Assembly (NCBI RefSeq): GCF_000801105.2
Contig: NC_079514.1
Span: forward strand, 10,478,001 to 10,542,000
DNA length: 64,000 bases
Direction: 5' to 3'
DNA from: Raphanus sativus
Taxonomy: Eukaryota > Streptophyta > Magnoliopsida > Brassicales > Brassicaceae
Shown: one piece after another, positions 12,101 through 23,196 of the stretch
How the letters are laid out: every line of letters starts with the position of its first letter
Position numbering within the stretch: position 1 is the stretch's first letter
Translations under genes and position numbers: made by a program
The notes under the pieces: generated by a model
Databases searched by the model: none
Told to the model about the DNA's origin: nothing
What the model saw: only the letters and a program-made list of their open reading frames with translations

Positions 12101-13251
12101 AATCGTTTCAAGAAAGTGACGAGACCACAAAAGATGGTCCATATGTAGATATCATGACCCAAAATAGACTCTTGAAGGAAAAAGTGTCGTTACATGCATT
12201 TTTGACAACCAGTGTATATAATTGAATCCTGAACCGGTTCTGTTTTTTTGGATTGCAGGTGATAAACGTGGTTTGTAAAGATGGAATCTCTCAGAGCCAA
12301 CGTGACAGCCTTTTTGAGGTAATAAATCTTATTATCATTTTTCTAAAATTATATCTAATTTCTGGTCAAAGACATTTATTGTTCTCTGTCTATTAAAGTC
12401 TTTACCCTTTATATTCTTTTTTGTGTCAGGTCGCCAAGTCGTACGTAGCTGACCAGAGAGTTGGTTACGCAGAGCCTACTTCAGGCGTGGAGCTTTACCT
12501 CTGCCCTTCACGTGGCGAAACTCTAGACTTACTGAGCAAAGTCATCTCCAAGGACCATCTCGATGAGGCCAAGTGTTCAGACAACATCGGTTTGATCGGT
12601 CTTGTTGTCTGGAGGCGTGCAGTCTCGTCTCCTGCCTCGCGTCATAAGCCCGGATTCAAACGTCAGCACTCTTCTTTGAAGAATCAGCCTCCTGTTGTTG
12701 CTAGCACCAAGAGCTCTGTGTTGGCTCCAGAAAACAAAAAGTCTAGTACTAGTCTGAATGTAAAGAATCATCACCAGCCTCCTGTTGTTGCTGTTACTAC
12801 GTCCTTGGGGAATCATGGTTGTCAAGATGATGATGACGATGATGAAGATTTGCCACCGGGATTTGGCCCAGCAGCTGTTAAAGACGACGATGATGACTTA
12901 CCAGAGTTTAACTTCAATCCCTCCGCTGCACCACCGGTTACTTCTTCTCCCCGGCAAGCAGCGCCTCAGTCTCGGTCTTTGAATCAAGTAAGGGAGCTCA
13001 TACTCAAGTATGGAAACTCAGCAGGAAATGCCAGTAAACAACCGTGGAATGATGATGACGATGACGATATACCTGAGTGGCAACCACAAGTCTCAAGACA
13101 CCAGATTCAACCTCCACCCCCTCCTCCTCCATTTCAGAGCAGAGCCATGGCCAGACAACCCGCACAAGGACCATCAGATGGATGGAGGGCCAATCAAAAC
13201 GCATCTAGGCAACAACAACAGTACAGTCCACGTAGGAACAGAGGATTTTGA
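9162..13251 (+). CDS. TFIIS central domain / SPOC domain protein (At5g25520-like)
   Basis: Nuclear transcription/chromatin protein of the PHD-less SPOC/TFIIS class. Four exons: 9162-11428, 11589-11709, 12259-12318 and 12430-13251, giving 1089 aa. The ATG at 9162 (MSGDMRAEH) follows a probable 5'-UTR intron. Residues 68-182 are imperfect repeats. A basic stretch near residue 210 (GKRKFP) suits a nuclear signal. The TFIIS central domain is at about 455-545 (LFKLFGGVNKKYKEKGRSLL, then LRESVMSGKISPERLCSM). The SPOC domain spans about 735-875, from WEGILQLSAS to GLVVWRRA, and is built from all four exons. The tail has acidic DDDDDED runs followed by PPGFGP, then a Pro-rich segment, as in the Arabidopsis protein. 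Intron 1 starts with GC, not GT. Frames across every junction are consistent, so the gene looks intact. Confidence 0.92.
9363..9707 (+). repeat. In-frame protein repeats in the SPOC gene
   Basis: Four imperfect units of 26-31 codons share the pattern SVSGPVSFTSEPEG-x3-QPSVLADSQS-KVE. The third unit lacks the KVET lead. The units encode residues 68-182, a low-complexity region before the TFIIS domain. DNA similarity between units is high, which suggests local duplication by unequal crossing-over or replication slippage. Confidence 0.85.
11429..11588 (+). other. Non-canonical GC-AG intron
   Basis: The exon ends TTCAAGAG and the intron begins GCAAGT. The acceptor is GGGTGCAG at 11581-11588. Joining 11428 to 11589 restores the SPOC frame through F-K-S-G-E-K, as expected for this domain. 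No GT donor nearby gives that frame. AG/GCAAGT is the strong consensus of the minor GC-AG class spliced by the U2 machinery. Confidence 0.85.
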
Positions 13252-13680
13252 TTTGAGTGAATGCGTTTGTTCCTCTCTGTAATAATAGTTTGTGTTTTTT
13301 GTTTAGGCCATGTATTGACTTATCTGTCATAATAGTTTCTTGTAGCTTTGTAATAGAATAACAATAATATAGTCTTTTATTAATAACTTATGAAACAATC
13401 AAAGACTCATAAATGGGCAAAAGAGTAGAAAGGCTATATCACTGATTCATAGCTTTTGTCCACCATAAGAACAATCCCAATTCTCAACACCCAACATGAA
13501 ATATTCAAAAGAAACAAAAAAAAAACTATACATATGTACTCTCTTTCCCCCAGGAAACAAAGCAGGGGAGGATGAGGAAAACATAGAAAGAGATCCTCTC
13601 CTAATTTATAACCATCAAGCTTCATATATCATATCCGTTGCAAGAAATTTATAATACTTCCCATTTAAGGACTCATCAAA

Positions 13681-14329
13681 TCAGGAGGTAGACACATGAG
13701 CTTTGAGGGTACCCGAGGATGTCGATGACGCACTTGCTTCATTACTCGCATTCTTTTGTTCTGGAGCTGAGGAAGTTGAAGGCATGATGGTCTCAGGTAC
13801 ATCGCCAATGTCCAGTGTGTCCGGAAGGTATTCTTGGGCTTCAGTACTGTAAATCTGTAGGAGCTTAAGATCAAAAGTCTCATTATTTACGCTAAAAGGC
13901 AAGGATTCAAACAGAAAAGCCTAGTTAAGAGTGTATAGTGAATGAATTAACCTCGAGCTGATTCAGCATTTCGATAGTAGCATCAAGATCACCATTGTTG
14001 GCCAAGTAGACATCATTGATAGACTCATGAGACAAAGCAGAGAAGGTGGCTAAAAGGTACTCAATCTCCATGTCCATGTCCAAATCCTCATCCCTCATCT
14101 GCTTGTTGTCGGAGGAGGAGTATGTTGTTGTCTTTGGCATGTACATTTGAGAACCTGGAAAACTCCCCATTCCATGTTCTCCATCATAACCATACGCTCC
14201 ATAGGGTTGGTGGTACTGCACGTGATGTGTGGTGGCAGCAGCAGTCTTTGCAGAAGAACCACCTTCTCTTTTAGAGATTGGTATGTAAGCTGCTGCGTTG
14301 GGATTTAAAGCTGATCCTCCTGGCTTCAT
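13681..14329 (-). CDS. CID6: PAM2 and CUE domain protein, CID6-like
   Basis: Small protein expected to bind the MLLE domain of poly(A)-binding protein. Exons 14329-13952 and 13854-13681 give 183 aa, with a 97-base GT-AG intron. The PAM2 motif is at residues 6-20 (SALNPNAAAYIPIS), the hallmark of CTC-interacting-domain proteins. A CUE-type helical domain, which may bind ubiquitin, lies at about 84-126 (MEIEYLLATFSALSHESIND, ending EMLNQLE across the intron). The C-terminus is Ser/Ala-rich and acidic (IYSTEAQEYLPDTLDIGD). A probable 5'-UTR intron runs from 14815 back to about 14349. The motif order and synteny match At5g25540 (CID6); the paralogue CID5 is the main alternative. Confidence 0.88.
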
Positions 14330-16307
14330 CGCTATAGTGTTGTACTGAACAAAGAAGAGAACAAACTGATTACTCCAATTAACCCAAAATCAAACGAGAG
14401 TGTGACAATGATTCCAATCAGAACAAATCCGAATCAAAATGATCTGTTTTCCTTCCATACATTTTGATCAACGGGAAATCAAAACCGTTACAGATATATA
14501 TACAAAACAAATCTCTGATTATATGATCAGCTTCGCTTGCTCTTCGTATCGCCTTAGGTCAGAATCAATATCTAAAAGGCATCGATACTATACAAAGGGA
14601 AGCCTAACGGAGATAAAGAAGATATCCCCTCGAATCAAATGCCATATCTGATGCCACATGAACATAGATCGCGAGACTACCATACACAGATATTGAAATT
14701 TTCTATAGAAACTTATGATCTAGAGAAACTGATTCACAGATAAAAAACAGAAAAGAACATGAACCAGGCGTCATCGTTGCGATCACGTCAACGGAGAAGG
14801 AGAAAACGAGCTTACCAGGAGAAGAAGGAAAACAATGAAAGGCGTTGAAGGAGATCCGAGCGACGACGATCGTTAAGAAGTCTCAATAATGGACTTATGA
14901 TTTGTAAAGAATGATGCGTTTACTTGAAGGTCGCATCATGGTAGGGTCTGTTTGGCGACATTGTTATCTTTATCCTTGACCCGGTTATTTCTCAAATAGT
15001 CATTCTGATATTTTCTCCGGTATGGTGACGTGTCTATTAATAACTGGCTGACTCGTCGTATCTGTGTCTAAATAAAAAGGGAATACGGATAATACGGAAA
15101 ACATCCGTATGCCCTCTCTCTCGCCGGTTCACTTTAAACCAGTCTCGAATTCACAGTACCAAGACACCGACGGATAAACCATTTATCCAAATTAGGATAC
15201 GAAATTATTAAATAGGAGTATGAGATTTTTATCACATTATGCTATGATTTTTCTGTACCAATCTACGTTACGAAATTTGAGGAGATATAGCAACTACAGT
15301 CAAATGAATTCATATTCTCTTCCTGGTTTTGTGTTACTAAAGCTTTCCTAATTCGTGTTACTGCTCTTGGTTTTTCAATTTCATTGACATGCATTGAAAT
15401 TGAAGAATACGTGGTGGTAGAATTGTTTAATTCTGATGAAATATATTTACAACCTATGATTACGTTAACTCAAGATACAAACAGCTACTTAAAGCCAATC
15501 ATCACTAACAGTATTAATGTTTTAATAAACTGATTAAATATCCTAGAATCCTTATATAAGTTCAAATTAACAAAAATGTTATATGAAGGTTAATTAGACA
15601 TTTTATCAATTCTATATCTTTTTTTGTCAGAAAAAAAGACCCTACTGTAAGAAAAGGTAAGTGGTGATCAGTAACTTAGCAAAATAAATAAACAAACCCC
15701 TAAGATTCATCCCTAGAAACTAGCATCTTCACATGCTGTCTGTGTATTTTTAACTCTGCTTTCGTAAAACTTGGGTTACTCGGACGCTAAACTAGTGGGA
15801 CAATTTTCACTTCACATTTGCCAAGTCAATTCCAGATAAAAAGGATTGATTTTTTCTTATAAAATAAAAATAATCATTTTAACGTAAAAATAAAAAAATA
15901 TAGTTATCATTACACTAATAATAATAGTGAAAGAAAAATCCATCACCGTTTAGTAATTAACATTTTACCGAAAAATATGAAACAAAAAATATATATTTAA
16001 CACGGTTACCCAAAAAAAAAGAAAAAAATACAGTTTTCTGTTCTTATATAAATAAAATTAAAAAATAATACAGCCTTCAGACATCCGGGTCAACGCCAAT
16101 GCTGTAGTAGAAAAATAATTTGACAATCTAAAAATAGCAATACATTTAATGTTTTACTCTATTGTCACATTTAACAATAAGAACCAGAAGCACTCACTGC
16201 TAATCTCTCTCTTTCACAGATTTGAATCTACAACTAAAACAAAAGATAATAACAAAAGAAGAGAAAGAAGAAGAGTGCATTAACAAAACTAAACACATTA
16301 TACTGTG
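14330..16307. other. Leader of the CID6-like gene, then intergenic DNA
   Basis: 14330 to about 14880 is most likely the 5'-UTR of the CID6-like gene, split by an intron with donor at 14815 and acceptor near 14349 on the minus strand. From 14880 to 16307 I see AT-rich intergenic DNA that includes the two divergent promoters. The part just upstream of 16308 is a purine-rich leader (AGAAGAGAAAGAAGAAGAG), typical of a plant 5'-UTR. No further gene is visible. Confidence 0.5.
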
Positions 16308-17573
16308 ATGAGGATCTATCAACCAACCCTATTATTGTTCAACGCCACCGTCATCTTACTTTACATATCAGCCATCACGACCGCCACAACTACTGGGTCC
16401 CGGCCACTTCTTTACGTCCGAGACGACCCAATAACGATACCTCCATACTTCATCTTCGAAAACGTACGGCTCGAGAGAGCCTACGTGGCGCTACAAGCGT
16501 GGAAGCGGACCATGATCTCTGACCCGTGGAACCTAACGTTAAACTGGTTCGGTCCCCGTGTGTGCGACTACAACGGAGTGGTATGCTCTGAATCCCTCGA
16601 CGACCCTTCTATCAACAAAACTGTCTCCGGCGTCGATCTAAACCACGGCGATATCGCCGGTCATCTCCCCGAAGAGCTTGGCCTCCTCACAGACATTGCT
16701 CTGTTTCACGTCAACTCGAACCGGTTCTGTGGGACCCTCCCACTCGGGTTTTCTCAGCTGAGTCTCTTGTTTGAACTTGATCTCAGCAATAACCGGTTCG
16801 CTGGTAAATTCCCGGATGTGGTTATCGGTTTACCGAAACTGAAGTACCTTGATCTCCGGTACAACGAGTTCGAAGGGGGGTTACCAGAATCTCTATTCGA
16901 AAAAGACCTAGACGCTTTGTTTCTGAATAGTAACCGGTTCACTAGCAAAATCCCGGTTAACATGGGGAACTCCCCGGTATCGGTTCTAGTTCTGGCCTCG
17001 AACCGGTTTGATGGATGTATACCGACGAGTTTCAGCAAGATGGCCAAGACTCTGAACGAGATCATCTTGATGGATAACGGTTTACAGTCCTGTCTACCCA
17101 ATGACATGGGGCTGCTTCAAAACGTCACCGTTTTGGATATTAGTTACAACTCGCTGGTGGGAGAGTTGCCGGAGTCGATGGGCCAGATGGAGAGCCTAGA
17201 GGTGTTAAACGTGGAGCGTAACATGTTCTCCGGTGTAATACCGGAGGAGATCTGTTTACTTAAGAATCTTAGAGAGTTTAGATACGGTTCTAACTACTTC
17301 ACTGGAGAACCACCAACGTGTCGTTATCTAGAGGAATATAGTAGTAAGATGAACTGTCTCAAGGATGCCAAAGAGCAGAGGTCGACGATGGAGTGTAAGG
17401 TGTTTTTGTCGAAGCCTGTGGATTGTGACTCCTACAAGTGTAGTCCTGTCACTTCTTCGTGTGTTTGTCCATGCCATCTTTCTCCTCATCCACCTCAGAT
17501 ATCACCGTTTTCTCCACCATCGGCGCCGTCTCCGTCTCTTCCACCAGCGCCGCAGTCATCTCCAAGTGCTTAA
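16308..17573 (+). CDS. LRX7: Leucine-rich repeat extensin with short tail, LRX7-like
   Basis: Secreted cell-wall protein of the LRX family, which binds RALF peptides and links wall state to growth. Single exon, 421 aa, from the ATG at 16308. A signal peptide covers about residues 1-26 (hydrophobic LLLFNATVILLYISAI). The family's N-terminal domain follows (ALQAWKRTMISDPWNLTLNW and CDYNGVVC), then about ten LRRs from residue 105 to 330 (for example LFELDLSNNRFAGKFP). A Cys-rich hinge lies at about 345-395 (NCLKDAKEQ, then VTSSCVCPC). The extensin part is only about 30 residues (PHPPQISPFSPP...), without long SPPPP or Tyr motifs. Full-size LRX proteins have hundreds of such residues. Synteny and short tail agree with At5g25550 (LRX7). 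The frame is intact. Confidence 0.9.
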   Translation: MRIYQPTLLLFNATVILLYISAITTATTTGSRPLLYVRDDPITIPPYFIFENVRLERAYVALQAWKRTMISDPWNLTLNWFGPRVCDYNGVVCSESLDDPSINKTVSGVDLNHGDIAGHLPEELGLLTDIALFHVNSNRFCGTLPLGFSQLSLLFELDLSNNRFAGKFPDVVIGLPKLKYLDLRYNEFEGGLPESLFEKDLDALFLNSNRFTSKIPVNMGNSPVSVLVLASNRFDGCIPTSFSKMAKTLNEIILMDNGLQSCLPNDMGLLQNVTVLDISYNSLVGELPESMGQMESLEVLNVERNMFSGVIPEEICLLKNLREFRYGSNYFTGEPPTCRYLEEYSSKMNCLKDAKEQRSTMECKVFLSKPVDCDSYKCSPVTSSCVCPCHLSPHPPQISPFSPPSAPSPSLPPAPQSSPSA

Positions 17574-18049
17574 CAAAGAGGCTCTTTCTCGCAGCCACCG
17601 GTGAACTGATCGATCTATGTGTAGAGAGAAACTAGAAATGGGCACGTGTTGAAACGAGATTGTTTAGAGCCAGAGGGAATTTATTTGAGACAGCAAGCTG
17701 CAAATCTATAGGACAAAGTGTAGGACTTGTCGCTTTAGTAGATTTGCATGTGTGTGTTTTATTTACATAATTTTTTTAATTATATGATTCTTGTTTGTTA
17801 AGCCTTTTTCAGATTCATTAATAAAGAACGAACGGTGGCAATCATTTGACCGCACATATCACATGATCACCTCTTAACTCCTCACCCAACTGCTAAACTT
17901 CGTCACTAAATCTCACAGTATACATCTTAAACTACCCAAACCATAGAATTCTACTTAATTTTCGAACTCGTTTGATTGAGAAAAAGAATTGATACGCTTG
18001 ATGTTGTTGTTATTTTTTTTTTTTTTGTGAATACGTAAATCTAAATTAA

Positions 18050-18260
18050 GGGGGGTGTATTCAACTAATTAAGGGTTTAAAGTGATTTATATTAAAATGA
18101 TAAATCCACTATTATTCAAATGTGGTTTTTAAAAAATACTTTAAAATCCAGTGTTATTGAACTTGACATTTTATAAAACACTCTAAAATCCACTGTTATT
18201 GAAAAAAATTTAAAGTTAGAGATACCAAATCACTTCAAATTTCAGATTGAATACACCCCC
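18050..18260. mobile_element. PIF/Harbinger (Tourist-like) MITE
   Basis: The ends GGGGGTGTATTCAA and TTGAATACACCCCC are perfect inverted repeats. TAA flanks both sides (18047-18049 and 18261-18263), the 3-bp target duplication typical of PIF/Harbinger. The inside is AT-rich with sub-repeats of the AATCCACTGTTATTGAA type and has no coding capacity. Confidence 0.85.
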
Positions 18261-18274
18261 TAATTATTCAAAGT

Positions 18275-18354
18275 TGTCGCATATATTTAATAGCTTCGGA
18301 GATTCTAAATGGGCTGTCGCATATATTTAATAGCTTCGGAGATTCTAAATGGGC
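18275..18354 (+). repeat. Exact 40-bp tandem duplication
   Basis: Two identical 40-base copies (18275-18314 and 18315-18354) start TGTCGCATATATTTAATAGC and end TAAATGGGC. Each carries an ATG. The pair lies 96-175 bases before the start codon of the small coiled-coil gene. Confidence 0.95.
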
Positions 18355-18449
18355 CAAGCCCACAACATTCACACCCGTCTTCAAACAACTCTGCTCCCCA
18401 CAAATACACTTCACTCGCCTTCGAACTCTCTACTCTCACACGGGCGATA

Positions 18450-19526
18450 ATGGCGGAATCACCGGCGCAGAGTGGTGCGGAGCTCGTTACTAATCAAGCT
18501 CATGGCCAGCAAGCTGAATCCGATCTGGCGTCTCTCGTATTCGGTTTGTTTTCTCCTTTTCTTCACCGGTTATCCTTTTCATTCATAAGAAAACGCCTCT
18601 AAGAATTAGGAATCGGCGTGAGAGAGCTCCGTTGTCGTCATACTCGTTAATCATAAAACTGCTATGGTTTAAATTCGCTTCGATTCGGTATTTGAATGAG
18701 TCTGTGCGTATATACTTATTGGCCTAATCGCTTGATCTAAAACTTGATTTCGCGTTTTTTCTTGTGCTGATCCACCTGTCGAATCGAGATGTTCATTGCA
18801 AACCGCCATTTGTTAGTTGCTAATGAAAAATAATTGTAGTGTAGGTGTGATACTGTAGTTTCTCAATAGATACTGATTATCGCCTGAGTCACTTTTAATT
18901 TCTAATGGATTAGATCAGTGCTGGGACTGAGATTACAAGTTAATCGTTTCTCTGTTTCGTTTTGAACAATGCGTATAGATTTGTTGTGCACCATTATAGA
19001 TTTATCTGTTTCTTATTTTATCCCTTAAGTTTTCTGCAAATAGCAATGAGCAGATACAAGTTTACAAGTCATTACATATGATTCGTTGATTAGATCAATT
19101 GGTGGATTAAGATTACAAGTCGATGTTTTCTCTGTATATATATATATATTTTTTTTGAAACAATGCGTATAGATTTTGGTGTTCAACTATCTGGCAATCA
19201 GTGGTCCTCTGATACGTTGCAATCTGCAGATATGTCACAGCAAGTTCAGATGGGGATGGAGAATATGCTTAAGTTGGTCAAGTAAGCAATCTTTGATAAG
19301 CGATAGCTAATACTCCTGACTGCTGCTGATCCAGTGCCTCTTTTTCTCTTGGTTGGAAAAATAAAATTCATGCAGTGAGATTGATCAAAACTCGGTTGGA
19401 ATAAAGGAAGAGATCGAGAAATCAAAGGATTACGCAATGGACAAGAAAAGGGTTCTAGAGGAAGAGAAAGAACAGTTTCAGAAAGCTGCTTACACTATCC
19501 TTGACATGCTGAGCAACCGAAGCTAG
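18450..19526 (+). CDS. Small coiled-coil protein of unknown function (At5g25570-like)
   Basis: Three exons, 18450-18543, 19230-19281 and 19376-19526, give 98 aa; all introns are GT-AG and phases agree. The first 25 residues are polar (MAESPAQSGAELVTNQ). The rest is a heptad-like helix rich in Glu, Lys and Met (MSQQVQMGMENMLKLV, then KKRVLEEEKEQFQKAA), so a coiled coil is likely. I cannot assign a family function; small subunits of trafficking or kinetochore complexes look similar, but nothing specific shows this. Intron 1 is long (686 bases). An upstream ATG at 18309 is in the same frame and would add 47 residues. I prefer 18450 because the extension is made from the duplicated promoter DNA. 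Confidence 0.75.
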
Positions 19527-20222
19527 ATATGCGGTACACTCGGATTTTAACCTTATCCTCTTTGTCATGCCAAGGCTAAATTCATTTTTTTTTTAATTTA
19601 CCTAAACAGTTCCTCATGTCTCATGTAGGAGGGGGGGGGGGGGGATGCATGATGTTCTAGAGAAGAAAAACTTCATCAGGTAAAGAAGTATATTACAAGA
19701 TGTCAAATAAAAGACTCGCTGGATTGGTTTTGTAGTTAACTTTGACGTTGCCATTACCGTAATTTCTAACACAGTGTGTGAATTCAGAAATTAACAACTG
19801 AATGCAATTTATGAGGATGACTCTACAGCCACACACACACACACCTTATGGTTAAGTATATTCGGATTGAAGTAAAAAATTATCAAAAAGCATTAACAAA
19901 TGTACAAGGATTTGCTCAACATGTGTGCGTCTTGAGATGGTTCGTTGACTAAACGGTTACATGGTATGAATATTAGTATAAGGAATTGGTTTTTTTCTGA
20001 CAACGAGTATAAGGAATCAAAAAAGAAAAGGAAAAAATTGTACTATATATCGGCAAAAGGAATTAACCAAAAAGGGAGAACCCTAGGGGGTGTGGTGGTG
20101 GGGGTAGAATAGTAAATTCTGCAAAGCATCCCTCCAGTGGCGGGAGAATTCTCCAACTCTTTAATATTCCCACTCTCCCCACAAAGCCCTTTCATCTCCT
20201 CTCTCTCTCTCTCACTCCGAAT
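19527..20222. other. Intergenic DNA
   Basis: This holds the 3'-UTR of the coiled-coil gene and the promoter of the DDT-domain gene. A run of 14 G lies at 19631-19644 and a short CA repeat near 19833-19844. A CT repeat (20197-20213) directly precedes the next start codon and is probably part of its 5'-UTR. Confidence 0.5.
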
Positions 20223-22576
20223 ATGGTGACGCTTCGCCAGAGACCAACGGTAGCGACCACAGAACCCGAACCGGTGTCGGAAAACTGCGTCGACGACTTG
20301 ACGATTCTATCGGACGACGAGGATTCCCCCTCGGACGCAGCAGTGAAGCACTTGCGTGGACGCTGGGAGCTTGCTTCCGTTCTTAACTTCTTCAATGTAT
20401 GAAACCTTGCTTAGATTCTAGGGCTTTTTTTGTGAGAGATTTTATCTGCTTGTTGCCTTAAACATAAATGGGGACTAAACGTTTCTAACATTGGTCATGT
20501 GATTTGGATGATGTTGCTGTGACAGGTATTTCGACCACTTATCTCGGACAAATTGAAGGTAACAGCTGAAGAAATCGAGATGGGTCTCATCGATTCCGAC
20601 GCTACAAATGCTCAGCTTCACATTGCACTTCTAAAGGTCTTGACTTTATCTATTATCGAGCTCTTAACATGTTGCTGTACTGAGAAAAAAAGCATCCACA
20701 AAAAAAGTTCTCTTTTGTTTATTGCCCATGATAAAAAAACACCTGGATCTGATATTCGACAGGGAATACCACCGGTGAATAATAAATCGCTTGAGGACGG
20801 AGATGCATGGATCACTGTCTTGTGTAAGAAACTCGATCCATGGTGGCCATTGGTAAGGCCCCACAGTTGAACCTTATACATCTGCTTTTGAAACAAGTTA
20901 TGGTTTTTCCTTAATTTGACTTATGTGATACCGTTATTGCAGATTGCTAATGGTGAAATTCCTGTAACCGCTAACAAAGGGTATTTGGGTTAAATGATGT
21001 TAATCTTGCACATTATGTATTGGTAAACAACGTTCTTATCTCCTGTTGTATGGTTAGGGAGGAAATATCTGGATACAAAGGACTTGACCCTACTGATCGC
21101 CTGCAATTTCTTAAAGCACTTTGTGAGCTTCGAGCCCAAGTAATATCTTCTTTTCGTTTAGTATTTGAACTATATATTATGGTTACGTTTCATTACTAGT
21201 TGCATTTGTTACTTTTTCTTACAAGTTTCTTTTGTTTTCATTGGTTGATGATATAGCAAGATGATGCTCGTAAGTATATTCAAGATAATGCCAATGAAGG
21301 AACCATAAATCCATGTTTTGGCAAAAGGAAGTTAGGAGGAGATGGAAAGAAGACTTCTTACTGGTAGTTACATTACATGTCCTATTATTTACTTCTTTCA
21401 ATATTTCACGTTTGGTGTGATTAACTTCCATTGTTTTTTTCTTTTCTGTTCTAGGTTTGACGGTAATGACACACTGGGGTACAGATTATATAAGGAAGTT
21501 AATGAAACCTCAAGAAACGTTAAAGCAAGGAAGAATGTGTTCTCAGATACATCCTGTTTCTGCTGGGAAACTGAAGCAACCAATCTAGATGAATTTCAAA
21601 GAGTTGCCGTAAGCTTTTTCGATGATTTGTTTCTGCTTCCTTAAGATTTCTGGAATTGTTCTCTTCCTTCGTTAATGTTAATGATGTGCTGTCATGGCAG
21701 AGAGAGTTATCCTCAAGCAAACCTTCTTCTTTAGCTGCTGTCGGCGCGATGATTGAGTCAGATGCTATACCTGTTGTTGAGAAATATCATAAAGTACTTT
21801 TTTTTTTTCAATTGTTAGCTACATCCCTTAAGTTTGTTCTTTATGCTTATGCACATCTGCTATATCATGTTTTTTTTCATTCATTTGGCATAACAGAAGA
21901 AAGAAAGGGAAATCAAAAAGAAAATGAAGCAAGAGATGGTCGTTAGTGTCAATATATCCCGTCCTATCCGCTTTACCCGTTCTTGTCGTAACCGCAAGCC
22001 TGCTACTTACACCTTTGGTAAAGTCATTTTTACTTTGTGTTGCTCCCCTCTTATTTGATAAATTATTTAACCCTTTAGCGTTGCTTACTCGTTTGCATAT
22101 CTTATTATTATGCAGAGGAGTATGACAAAATGATAACCGATGCTGTGGAGGATACATAGTAAGTGCTTGGCTGCTTTGTTAAGCGAACGTATCTATCAAT
22201 CATTACCTTTTTAGTTTGTATTTTCATTTGGCTAAATCAACTCTCAAATAATCTGATAAACTAGGATGTGAACACTCTTGATAAATCTGATGAACGAGTA
22301 TTCACTTTTTTTTTCTTAATCAGTGAAACGGATAGAGATGGCGAGGAAGGAACAGAGCAACAAAGTGCCTCACTGTTGGGTTCGAACGGCAGTTCTGAAG
22401 ATAATAAGATGAAGTCAACAGAGGATGTGCCTAAAACAGGGGAAGAAGCACCTGAAAGCGACAAGGATGATGTAAAAGAGATGGAGAAAAGAAAAGAAGA
22501 CTCAGCGGGACAGATCGAGTTTGGTGCCAAAAACAGGATGAGACAAAGACTAACAAGGAACTCAGCTCTCTGCTAG
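20223..22576 (+). CDS. DDT/WHIM-type nuclear protein, probable chromatin factor
   Basis: Eleven exons: 20223-20396, 20526-20636, 20763-20852, 20943-20980, 21058-21139, 21257-21363, 21455-21608, 21701-21793, 21897-22017, 22116-22158 and 22324-22576, giving 421 aa with all phases consistent and GT-AG introns. After an acidic start (DDLTILSDDED), residues about 48-98 resemble a DDT domain (RWELASVLNFFNVFRPLI, then EEIEMGLIDSD and LHIALLKGI). A WHIM1-like motif follows near residue 150 (LDPTDRLQFLKALCELRAQ). The C-terminal half has a Lys/Arg-rich segment (KKKEREIKKKMKQE) and an acidic Ser-rich tail ending RQRLTRNSALC. DDT/WHIM proteins work with ISWI remodellers, and Arabidopsis DDR proteins are relatives. 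The position suggests At5g25580. Domain call is moderate; gene structure is strong. Confidence 0.85.
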
Positions 22577-22912
22577 TTTAACAACGTCAATGTTGTTGAA
22601 GAAATGGTAAAAAGACCAGTTATCGTTTTGTCTCTTTTTGGATGCTGGTGGAGAGACCGCAGTGGGTTTAGGGTAGTTTTTGTTTTGTTGTATGAGGAGG
22701 ATGCACTACATTCCCAACAATGTAGATCTTACTTATTCACCTATCGCCTATATATAGGATCTTCATGGTCCATTACTTCTTAACAAATGCCAAGTTTTTT
22801 AAAGTTTCTCTGTGTATTTGTTTCTTGAATTATGTTCTTTGTTGATGTTCTAGTCCTTATATTGTATTATGTTGCATTAGGTATGTTTCAAAGTCCGACA
22901 ATGATCGTAACA

Positions 22913-22996
22913 GTCAGGATGGCCGAGTGGTCTAAGGCGCCAGACTCAAGTTCTGGTCTTCGTGAGAGGGCGTGGGTTCAAGTCCCACTTCTGACA
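22913..22996 (+). tRNA. tRNA-Leu (anticodon CAA)
   Basis: The 84-base gene folds as a class II tRNA. Acceptor arm GTCAGGA pairs with TTCTGAC (22989-22995, one G-U pair), followed by discriminator A. The D region is TGGCCGAGTGGTC (A box). The anticodon stem CCAGA/TCTGG holds the loop CTCAAGT, so the anticodon is CAA and reads UUG. A long variable arm follows, then the B box GGTTCAAGTCC. There is no intron. It is nuclear, with internal pol III promoters. Confidence 0.97.
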
Positions 22997-22999
22997 TCG

Positions 23000-23006
23000 T
23001 TTTTTT
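23000..23006 (+). terminator. RNA polymerase III terminator of tRNA-Leu
   Basis: A run of seven T starts four bases after the tRNA end, the usual pol III stop signal. Confidence 0.9.
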
Positions 23007-23196
23007 CCCTTTACACTTTTTTTGGGTTTTCCTCGAACCAGTTGTACCATTTTACTAACTTTTTTACCAGAGCACAAATCTTTTAAAGTTACAACTTCTA
23101 CTAACTATTCAAACACGAGTTCTTTTGATAAATAAGCAGAGAAACAGAGACCTCTAGTCTTTCTTTTCTTGGGTATAAAAAGAACTAAAAACTGGT

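Larger units (their letters stand above)
17574..18449 (+). other. 3' region of LRX7-like gene, MITE and promoter of next gene
   Basis: 17574 to about 17830 is probably the LRX7-like 3'-UTR. A Harbinger-type MITE (18050-18260) and an exact 40-bp tandem duplication (18275-18354) follow and are listed separately. TGGGCC (site II-like) sits inside the second duplicate, close to the expected start of transcription. No other gene is seen. Confidence 0.5.

Noticed and set aside
12823..12900. GATGATGAC microsatellite as a separate repeat
   Set aside because: It encodes the acidic Asp/Glu run of the SPOC protein.
18309..18449. N-terminal extension of the coiled-coil gene as the main start
   Set aside because: Its sequence is made of duplicated promoter DNA, so 18450 is preferred; kept as a finding.
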